DNA from: Oryzisolibacter sp. LB2S
GTDB lineage: Bacteria; Pseudomonadota; Gammaproteobacteria; Burkholderiales; Burkholderiaceae_C
NCBI RefSeq assembly: GCF_040732315.1
Contig: NZ_CP160388.1
Coordinates: forward strand, 3,314,494 to 3,378,493
DNA: 64,000 nucleotides
Reading direction: 5' to 3'
Position 1 is the first letter of the stretch; each line of letters starts with the position of its first letter. The notes under the pieces were generated by a model that saw only the letters and a program-made list of their open reading frames with translations, was not told the origin of the DNA and ran no database searches. Position numbers and translations under genes: made by a program. This document shows, one piece after another, positions 58,209 through 64,000 of the stretch.

Positions 58209-58885
58209 TCTCCATCGACCAAGTCCTGAGCAAGCAGGAAGTGGCGCAGTTTCGCGCCGAGCTCGACGCCGCCGTCTGGGACGACGGCGCCGCCACCGCG
58301 GGCACGCTGGCCAAGGCCGTCAAGCGCAACCAGCAGATTGCCGACGGCAGCGAGCTGGCCACGCGCCTGGGCCAGCACATCCTGCGGCGCCTGGCGCAGA
58401 CCCCGCTGTTCATCAGCGCCGCGCTGCCGCGCACCATCTATCCCCCGAAGTTCAACCGCTACGCGGGCGGCGGCACCTATGGCGCGCATGTGGACAGCGC
58501 GCTGATGTACCTGCCGGGCAGCCACCAGCAGATGCGCACCGACCTGTCGGCCACGCTGTTCCTGGCCGAGCCCGAGGAATACGAGGGCGGCGAGCTCGAG
58601 GTCGAGGGCCCGTTCGGCGTGCAGGCCGTCAAGCTCGCCGCGGGCGACATGGTGCTCTACCCCTCGACCAGCCTGCACCGGGTCACGCCCGTCACGCAAG
58701 GCGCACGCGTGGCCTCGTTCTTCTGGATCGAGAGCCTGGTGCAGGACGAGGGCGAGCGCACGCTGCTGTTCGATCTGGACCAGTCCATCCAGCAGCTCAC
58801 GCCGCTGGTTGCGCCCGACGACATGCGCTTGGTGCAGCTCACGGGCGTCTATCACAACCTGCTGCGCCGCTGGGCCCGGCCCTGA
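58202..58885 (+). CDS. piuC: Fe(II)/2-oxoglutarate dioxygenase, PiuC/YbiX family
   Basis: A 227-residue PKHD-type hydroxylase. The Fe ligands are His96 and Asp98 (GAHVDSAL) and His159 ([10 protein letters not shown]), with Arg169 (GARVASFFW) for 2-oxoglutarate. PiuC/YbiX genes sit next to TonB siderophore receptor genes (piuA, fiu) and respond to iron. The substrate is not established in the family to my knowledge. The start overlaps the oxidase stop, so the two are translationally coupled. Confidence 0.92.
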   Translation: MLISIDQVLSKQEVAQFRAELDAAVWDDGAATAGTLAKAVKRNQQIADGSELATRLGQHILRRLAQTPLFISAALPRTIYPPKFNRYAGGGTYGAHVDSALMYLPGSHQQMRTDLSATLFLAEPEEYEGGELEVEGPFGVQAVKLAAGDMVLYPSTSLHRVTPVTQGARVASFFWIESLVQDEGERTLLFDLDQSIQQLTPLVAPDDMRLVQLTGVYHNLLRRWARP

Positions 58886-59206
58886 GGGGCTGCGGCCCCG
58901 TCATCCCCGCACCAGCCCGCAACACCCGGGCCCGTCATCCCCCGCACTGGGCCATCCCCCGCCCCCGGTCATCCCCGCGAACGCGGGGATCCACAGTTGC
59001 ACCGCATGCGCCTGGTGGGGAAACCTGGATCCCCGCGTTCGCGGGGATGACGGAGTGGCGCCATGAGTGCGTCCGCCAAGGCCGTCTGGATCCCCGCGTC
59101 CGCGGGGATGACAGCTCCAGGTGGGGATGACGGCGCCACGCGGGGATGACAGCGCCCGGTGGTGAGGAAAGCTCCGGGAGGCTGTGAGTGACGGCTCTCT
59201 CTGCGG
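58886..59206. repeat. array of GATCCCCGC palindromes downstream of piuC
   Basis: Three 20-bp palindromes of the form ATCCCCGC-N4-GCGGGGAT lie at 58971-58990, 59029-59048 and 59090-59109. Half-copies (CGTCATCCCC, GGGGATGACGGC) lie on both sides. Spacing is about 58-61 bp. It is the same family as the array at 276-584 but less regular. It lies between convergent piuC and slt, where it may end transcription from both sides. There is no gene in this 320-bp stretch. Confidence 0.8.
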
Positions 59207-61192
59207 CTACGGCAGATCCTTGTTCGGCTCTGGCTCGCTGGCCGAGCGCGGTCCCACCTGGCCCAGGCGGCTCTTAAGCGACTGCGGCAGTCCCGTGAGG
59301 ATGGCGGCGTAGTTCACGGTGTTGGCCAGCACCTTCTTGACGTAGTCGCGCGTCTCGGTGAACGGCACGTTCTCGGCCCAGATGGCGGCGTCCAGCACCG
59401 GGCCGTTTCTCCAGTTGCGCGGGCGGCCCGGGCCGGCGTTGTAGGCGGCCGCGGCCAGGGCCATGGAGCCGTCGAAGTCGTCGAGCGCGAGCTTGAGATA
59501 CGCCGTGCCTATGGTGATGTTGGTGTCGCGGTCGTTGATCTGGCTCGGCGTGAAGCCCGTGAGGCCGATCTTCTTGGCCGTCCAGCGTGCCGTGGCCGGC
59601 ATGACCTGCATCAGGCCCGAGGCGCCGACGCCCGAGCGCGCGTCCATGATGAAGCGGCTCTCCTGGCGGATCAGGCCATAGACATAGGCGGGATCGAGGC
59701 CAATGCCCTGGGCGCGCTGCACCACGGCATCGCGAAACGGCATGGGAAAGCGCTGGGCCGCATCGATCACGCCCTTGGTGCGCTCGCTGGTGTTGATGCA
59801 GCGGTCCCACACCTGGTGCGCGCACGCCAGGTCGGCCGCGGCGAGCAGTTCGCGCTCGCCCATGCCGCCGCTCTGGTGCAGGTTGGTGGTGTAGTTCCAT
59901 TCGCGCACGCCCTCGCTGCGCAGGCCCATGCCGATGGCATAGAGCGCGCGATTCAGGCCCGGGTTGGCGCGCGCGGCGGCCTTCTCGGCATCGCTCAGCG
60001 GCTCGGGCGCGGGCGCGGGCGTGACATGGCCGCCGAGCTCCTCGAGCGCCAGCTGCTCGTAGAAGCCCGTGCTGCCGGCGATGCGCTCGTAGAGAGCGCG
60101 CGCGGCGGCGCGGTCTTCCTCGCTGGCGCGCCCGGCCGTGAGGGAGCGCGCCTTCCAGTAGACCCAGGTGCTGTCCTGGCGCGCGCCGGCGCTCATGGCG
60201 TCGATGGCGCGGCCGGCCTGCTTCCACTGGCCGGCGCGCAGCGCGGCGCGCACCTTCCAGGCCAGCATGTCGTCGGTCAGGTCGGCGTCGCGCCCGACGT
60301 TGCCGAAATAACCCAGCGCGTCGGGCGAGAGCGACAGCGCCGCCTGCTTGCCGATCAGGCCCCAGAGCCAGTTGCGCTCCTCGGCCGACAGATGCACGCC
60401 CCATTTCGCGTCGAGCAGACGGGCGGCGGCGGGGGCATCGCTCATGGCCATGCGCACCAGGGCCAGCACCACCAGCTCCTGGCGCTCGCGGCCGCGCGCC
60501 GTGGCGCGGCCCGTGAGGTATTTGGAGGGCGCATCGAGCGCATCGCGCAGCTGGGGCAGCGCCTCGGGGGCGACGATCTCCACGGCCTGGCGCGCCACAC
60601 GCAGGCGGCCGGTCTCGGCCGCCAGGCGCGCCTTGCGCCACACGTCCAGGGGCTTGATTCTCTTGTCCGCGAGCATCTCGCCCGCGGCATGGGCGCAGCC
60701 ATCGTCCCCATTGCGCTGGGCGTACCAGTGGCGCAGCACCTCGGCGCCGGCACCCTCGGCCGCCTGGCCCCGGATCAGGTCGATGGTGAGCGCATAGCAG
60801 CGCACCTCGCGGTCGTCGCCCATGCGGTAATGCGGGTGCAGCGCGGCGAACCGGTCCCACTCGCGGCGCTGCCCCAGGAGCAGCAGCCAGTCGTTGCGCA
60901 GGCGGTCCTCCTGGTAGGTGCCGGCGTAGCGCTGCAAAAAGGCGTCCACCTCCTCGGGCTGGGCCTCGTCCAGGCGCGCGCGCAGCTCCCAGTAGGCGGC
61001 CCAGGGCTCGAGCACATGGCCGCGGGCGGCGGGCAGCAGCGCCGTCAGGCGCGCCTTGTCGCCCTTGCGGAAGGCCTGTTGCATCTGCAGCAGGGTATCG
61101 TCTCCGCCATTCTGTGCCGCGGCCCAGGGAGAGGCGACGGTCAGTGCAACGCCGGCAACCAGCGGTGTCAAAATCTTCTTCAACCAATGCAT
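59207..61192 (-). CDS. slt: soluble lytic murein transglycosylase
   Basis: A 661-residue periplasmic enzyme that cleaves peptidoglycan glycan strands to 1,6-anhydro products. A signal peptide (about 1-27, MHWLKKILTPLVAGVALTVA...AAAQ) precedes a long superhelical alpha-domain (about 30-460), then the SLT domain with catalytic Glu511 in YGLIRQESRF, followed by GASGLMQVMPATAR and AAAAYNAGPGRPRNW. The ATG at 61192 is chosen for the signal peptide. Only 14 bp separate this start from the divergent cyclo-ligase gene. Confidence 0.94.
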   Translation of the reverse strand: MHWLKKILTPLVAGVALTVASPWAAAQNGGDDTLLQMQQAFRKGDKARLTALLPAARGHVLEPWAAYWELRARLDEAQPEEVDAFLQRYAGTYQEDRLRNDWLLLLGQRREWDRFAALHPHYRMGDDREVRCYALTIDLIRGQAAEGAGAEVLRHWYAQRNGDDGCAHAAGEMLADKRIKPLDVWRKARLAAETGRLRVARQAVEIVAPEALPQLRDALDAPSKYLTGRATARGRERQELVVLALVRMAMSDAPAAARLLDAKWGVHLSAEERNWLWGLIGKQAALSLSPDALGYFGNVGRDADLTDDMLAWKVRAALRAGQWKQAGRAIDAMSAGARQDSTWVYWKARSLTAGRASEEDRAAARALYERIAGSTGFYEQLALEELGGHVTPAPAPEPLSDAEKAAARANPGLNRALYAIGMGLRSEGVREWNYTTNLHQSGGMGERELLAAADLACAHQVWDRCINTSERTKGVIDAAQRFPMPFRDAVVQRAQGIGLDPAYVYGLIRQESRFIMDARSGVGASGLMQVMPATARWTAKKIGLTGFTPSQINDRDTNITIGTAYLKLALDDFDGSMALAAAAYNAGPGRPRNWRNGPVLDAAIWAENVPFTETRDYVKKVLANTVNYAAILTGLPQSLKSRLGQVGPRSASEPEPNKDLP

Positions 61193-61206
61193 TGAGGGAT
61201 TATCCA

Positions 61207-61779
61207 ATGGACAAAGCAGCCCTTCGCCGCGAGCTGGTCGCACAACGCCTCGCCATGCCCGACCGGCTGCAGCGCTCGGCCATGCTGCAGCGCGTGATGC
61301 GCATCTGGCTCGTGGACCGGCCGGACACCGTCATCGGCGCCTACTGGCCCATCAAGGGCGAGTTCGACCCCCTGCCCGCACTGCACCGCTGGAAGGAGGA
61401 CGGCGAGCTGCTCGACGAGCCCCAGCTGCGCCGCATCGGCCTGCCCGTGATCGACAAGGTGCACAAGACGCTCAGCTTCCACGCCTGGTACCCCGGCTGC
61501 CCCATGGAGGAGGACGCCTACGGCATCCCCAAGCCCAAGGACACGGAGCTCATCATTCCCACGCTGCTGTTCGTGCCTTGCGTGGGCTACGGCCCCGGCG
61601 GCTACCGGCTGGGCTATGGTGGCGGCTTCTATGACCGCACGCTCGCCACGCTGCAACCGCGCCCCACGACCGTGGGCCTGGGCTACACCCAGGGCTATCT
61701 GGACGACTTCGAGCCCGAGGCGCATGACCTGCCGCTCGATGCCATCCTCAACGACAACGGCATTGTCTGGCCGGTGTGA
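61207..61779 (+). CDS. 5-formyltetrahydrofolate cyclo-ligase
   Basis: A 190-residue enzyme that converts 5-formyl-THF to 5,10-methenyl-THF with ATP. The C-terminal motif GYGPGGYRLGYGGGFYDR (about 128-145) is diagnostic, and the N-terminal KAALRRELVAQRLAM helix is typical. It is transcribed divergently from slt, with only 14 bp between the two start codons. The symbol in E. coli is ygfA/fau. Confidence 0.92.
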   Translation: MDKAALRRELVAQRLAMPDRLQRSAMLQRVMRIWLVDRPDTVIGAYWPIKGEFDPLPALHRWKEDGELLDEPQLRRIGLPVIDKVHKTLSFHAWYPGCPMEEDAYGIPKPKDTELIIPTLLFVPCVGYGPGGYRLGYGGGFYDRTLATLQPRPTTVGLGYTQGYLDDFEPEAHDLPLDAILNDNGIVWPV

Positions 61780-61876
61780 GGCACACCCCCTGAGGCGCTT
61801 CGCGGCGTCTGCTGACGCGGCCTGCTCCGCGGCCTTCTGATGGGTGGCGGCGCGCCAGCTTCTGAAAGGACATCCC

Positions 61877-62563
61877 ATGCTCCAGCTCTACATAGGCAAC
61901 AAGAACTATTCCTCCTGGTCCATGCGAGCCTGGGTGCTGATGCGCCAGGCCGGCATCGCCTTCGACGAGCTGCCCGTGCGCTTCGACGGCTTTGACGCGG
62001 GCTCGCAGTTCAAGCGCCGGCTCCAGGCCGTGAGCCCCGCGGGCAAGGTGCCGGTGCTGGTCGATGGCGACCTCGCCATCTGGGACAGCCTGGCGATTGC
62101 CGAATACCTGGCCGAGCAGTTCCCCGACAAGCGGCTCTGGCCCGAGGACCGCGCCGCCCGTGCCCGCGCGCGCAGCATAACGGCCGAGATGCACAGCGGC
62201 TTCACGGCGCTGCGCAGCCACTGCGGCATGAACATCGAGGCGCGCCTGCCCGAGGTCGGCGCCATCCTCTGGCGCGACCAGGCCGGCGTGCGCGCCGACG
62301 TCGAGCGTCTGGTGGACATGTGGGGCGAGCTGCTGGCCCAGCATGGCGGCCCCATGCTGTTCGGCGAATTCACGATTGCCGACGCCTTCTACGCCCCCGT
62401 GTGCATGCGCCTGGCGACCTACGCCCTGCCCCTGCCCGCACACATTGCCGACTATGTAGCGCGCGTGCAGCAGCTTCCCGGCGTCAAGGCCTGGGTGGAC
62501 GGCGCGCTGGCCGAGGCCGACTTCCTCGCCTTCGAGGAGCCCTACCGCGCGCGCCGCGCGTGA
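61877..62563 (+). CDS. glutathione S-transferase family protein
   Basis: A 228-residue GST-fold protein. The thioredoxin-like N-terminal domain opens MLQLYIGNKNYSSWSMRAWV with a Ser-rich active site (about 12-15) and the cis-Pro/GSH segment VPVLVDGDLAIWDSLAIAEYL (about 57-77), followed by an all-helical C-terminal domain. AAAGGA lies six bases before the ATG. The substrate is unknown; it resembles maleylacetoacetate isomerase-like or detoxifying GSTs. The gap upstream carries a repeat shared with 52034-52160. Confidence 0.88.
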   Translation: MLQLYIGNKNYSSWSMRAWVLMRQAGIAFDELPVRFDGFDAGSQFKRRLQAVSPAGKVPVLVDGDLAIWDSLAIAEYLAEQFPDKRLWPEDRAARARARSITAEMHSGFTALRSHCGMNIEARLPEVGAILWRDQAGVRADVERLVDMWGELLAQHGGPMLFGEFTIADAFYAPVCMRLATYALPLPAHIADYVARVQQLPGVKAWVDGALAEADFLAFEEPYRARRA

Positions 62564-62578
62564 GCGGCCGCCATCGCC

Positions 62579-63364
62579 ATGAGGCTGCACATCCTGTCCG
62601 ACCTGCACCTGGGCGTGCGGGGCATGGAGCACCCGCAGACCGATGCCGACATCGTCATCCTGGCCGGCGACATCGCCCGCCCCGAGCCGGCCATCGCCTG
62701 GGCCAGGGGCTTCGGCAAGCCCGTGCTCTACGTGCCCGGCAACCACGAGTTCTACGGCAGCAGCCTGGCGCAGACCCGGCGCACGCTGCAGGCCCTGTGC
62801 GCGGGCAGCGCGGGCAGCGCCGACAGCCAGGTGCAGCTGCTGGACAACCGCAGCCTGGTGCTGCAGGGCGTGCGCTTCATCGGCAGCACGCTGTGGAGCG
62901 ACTTTCGCATCGTGGGCGACGGCCAGGCGCGCCTTGACGCCATGGCGCAGGCCCAGCGCTTCGCCTACGACTTCACGCGCGTGCGCGTCGGCGATGCGCC
63001 CGACGCCCCGCTGTTCACGCCCGAGGATTCGGCCGCGCTGTTCGACGCCAATGTGCGCTGGCTCGGCGAGGCGCTGGCGCAGCCCTTTGCCGGGCCCACG
63101 GTGGTCGTCACGCACCACGCGCCCACGGCGCAGAGCATCCACCCGCGCTTTGCGGGCTCGCCGCTCAACGGCATCTTCGTCTCTGACGCGCAGGCGCTGG
63201 TAAAGGCGAGCGGCGCGCGGCTCTGGATACACGGCCACACGCATGACAGCTTCGACTACCGCGTAGGCGACACACGCGTGCTGTGCAACCCGCGCGGCTA
63301 TGCCAAGGATGGCGTGGCCGAGAACGCAGCGTTCGATGCACGACTGGTGGTCGATGTGGCCTGA
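62579..63364 (+). CDS. calcineurin-like metallophosphoesterase
   Basis: A 261-residue phosphoesterase. The dinuclear metal motifs are DLHLG (Asp8, His10), GDIA (about 30-33), GNHEF (about 56-60), VVTHHAPT (about 178-185) and HGHTHD (about 220-225). No signal peptide is visible. Related proteins hydrolyse phosphodiesters or nucleotides; the physiological substrate cannot be assigned. It starts 15 bp after the GST gene, so co-transcription is likely. Confidence 0.88.
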   Translation: MRLHILSDLHLGVRGMEHPQTDADIVILAGDIARPEPAIAWARGFGKPVLYVPGNHEFYGSSLAQTRRTLQALCAGSAGSADSQVQLLDNRSLVLQGVRFIGSTLWSDFRIVGDGQARLDAMAQAQRFAYDFTRVRVGDAPDAPLFTPEDSAALFDANVRWLGEALAQPFAGPTVVVTHHAPTAQSIHPRFAGSPLNGIFVSDAQALVKASGARLWIHGHTHDSFDYRVGDTRVLCNPRGYAKDGVAENAAFDARLVVDVA

Positions 63365-63673
63365 GCACCGTGCACGCGCGCAGCACGGCCGGCCAGGAGT
63401 CCGACCGGCTGCTCAGGCTTGCCGCACCCTGCAGTGAGCCGCACCGCACAGGCCACGGTACGCGGCAGAACGTCCGCTGAGCGGCATCATGCTGCGGGCC
63501 CGGGCCGTCGCAGGCCCCTGGCGATCGCGGTGCAAGGCGCAGGCGCGTCCTGCATGCGGCCACATCGACAACGCGCTACGTCACTGCGGTGCACTCCCTG
63601 TGCGCATGAGGGTGGGCTGCTGTGTCACGATTGTCCCGACAGAGCCCGATTCCCTTCACCGGCGGAAACGCAC
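63365..63673. other. intergenic region before the LysR gene
   Basis: This 309-bp stretch has no convincing gene. Short frames here lack coding character. It should hold the promoter of the LysR gene and the end of the metallophosphoesterase transcript, but I see no clear terminator or operator. Confidence 0.5.
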
Positions 63674-64000
63674 ATGCAAAAGCGCATCACCCCCTCCATC
63701 GCAGCGTTGCAATGCTTCGAGGCTGCGGCACGCCACATGAGCTTCACGCTGGCGGCACAGGATCTGTGTCTGACCCAGGGCGCCATCAGCAAGCAGATCG
63801 CGCAGTTGGAGGCCATGCTGTGCCATCGGCTGTTTCACCGTTCACCCCGTGGCCTCGCGCTCACGCCAGCGGGACAGATGTACCTGTCCGAGGTCCGCGT
63901 CATCCTCAACCAGATCGACGTTTCCTCGCGCTACGTCATGGGCTATGGCCAGGCATCCCAGACCTTGTGCATCGCGGTGCAGCCCACATTCGGGTCCTGC
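63674..64000 (+). CDS. LysR family transcriptional regulator (truncated by window end)
   Basis: The first 109 residues of a LysR-type regulator. The winged helix-turn-helix (about 4-62) includes LQCFEAAARHMSFTLAAQDL and TQGAISKQIAQLEAML, resembling the GcvA/AmpR subgroup, followed by the linker helix and the first strand of the effector domain (TLCIAVQPTF). It runs off the right edge. Its target is probably a divergent or adjacent gene outside the window. Confidence 0.9.
   Translation, partial: MQKRITPSIAALQCFEAAARHMSFTLAAQDLCLTQGAISKQIAQLEAMLCHRLFHRSPRGLALTPAGQMYLSEVRVILNQIDVSSRYVMGYGQASQTLCIAVQPTFGSC

Overview
The window is high-GC, densely coded chromosomal DNA of a betaproteobacterium, most likely family Comamonadaceae (Acidovorax/Alicycliphilus type). 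This rests on the glyQ-glyS-gmhB-plsC order, argB next to slmA, a type III pantothenate kinase, fabA-fabB, a CorC-Lnt pair and phenylalanine hydroxylase with HPPD. The family assignment is inference; no rRNA or tRNA gene is present to confirm it.

Layout. 1-82: N-terminus of a minus-strand gene cut by the window edge. 83-848: palindromic and tandem repeats. 849-10152 (minus): a fatty-acid/acyl-CoA degradation cluster (crotonase-fold isomerase, thioesterase, alpha/beta hydrolase, thiolase, fused hydroxyacyl-CoA dehydrogenase/hydratase, DUF2147 protein, acyl-CoA dehydrogenase) with a TetR regulator that has a palindromic operator just upstream of its start. 10356-12130: slmA and argB. 12180-25880 (minus): a surface-polysaccharide locus with a WecA/WbpL-like initiating transferase, three glycosyltransferases, a dTDP-3-acylamino-3,6-dideoxyhexose module (3,4-ketoisomerase, aminotransferase, acyltransferase), an ABC exporter (Wzm/Wzt type) and rfbBDAC for dTDP-L-rhamnose. 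Its core (about 14.7-22.4 kb) is visibly AT-richer than the rest, has IS scars on one side and an intact IS5-family element on the other, and looks horizontally acquired.

26.8-30 kb: phasin, phhA-hpd and a divergent Lrp/AsnC regulator. 30-47 kb (plus): GNAT, corC-lnt, fabA-fabB, a complete branched-chain 2-oxoacid dehydrogenase operon (E1 alpha, E1 beta, E2, E3), glyQS, a small membrane protein, gmhB, plsC, a YgjP-like metallopeptidase and a rhodanese. 47-53 kb: Kbp-like BON-LysM protein, coaX, a TetR regulator, a lipase-like hydrolase, fadD and an MBL-fold hydrolase. 53.1-54.5 kb: an intact IS4-family element with 37-bp perfect inverted repeats. 54.6-58.9 kb: a TonB-dependent siderophore receptor, an FMN alpha-hydroxyacid oxidase and a PiuC/YbiX dioxygenase, probably iron-regulated. 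59.2-64 kb: soluble lytic transglycosylase, 5-formyl-THF cyclo-ligase, GST, metallophosphoesterase and a truncated LysR regulator.

The most unusual material is repetitive rather than genic. At least eight copies of an approximately 50-bp two-part dyad (half A around ATAGCTG..AGCGCTTG, half B around AAGCGCTxxxGGCxxAAAA) are scattered through the window. Some lie between genes, where they can form hairpins; others lie inside genes, supplying the start codon and Shine-Dalgarno of the DUF2147 gene, part of a transmembrane stretch of Lnt, the E2 linker and a loop of RfbD. There are also two arrays of 20-bp GATCCCCGC-type palindromes, one built from three 111-bp units, and an 83-bp tandem repeat that copies the 3' end of a coding gene.
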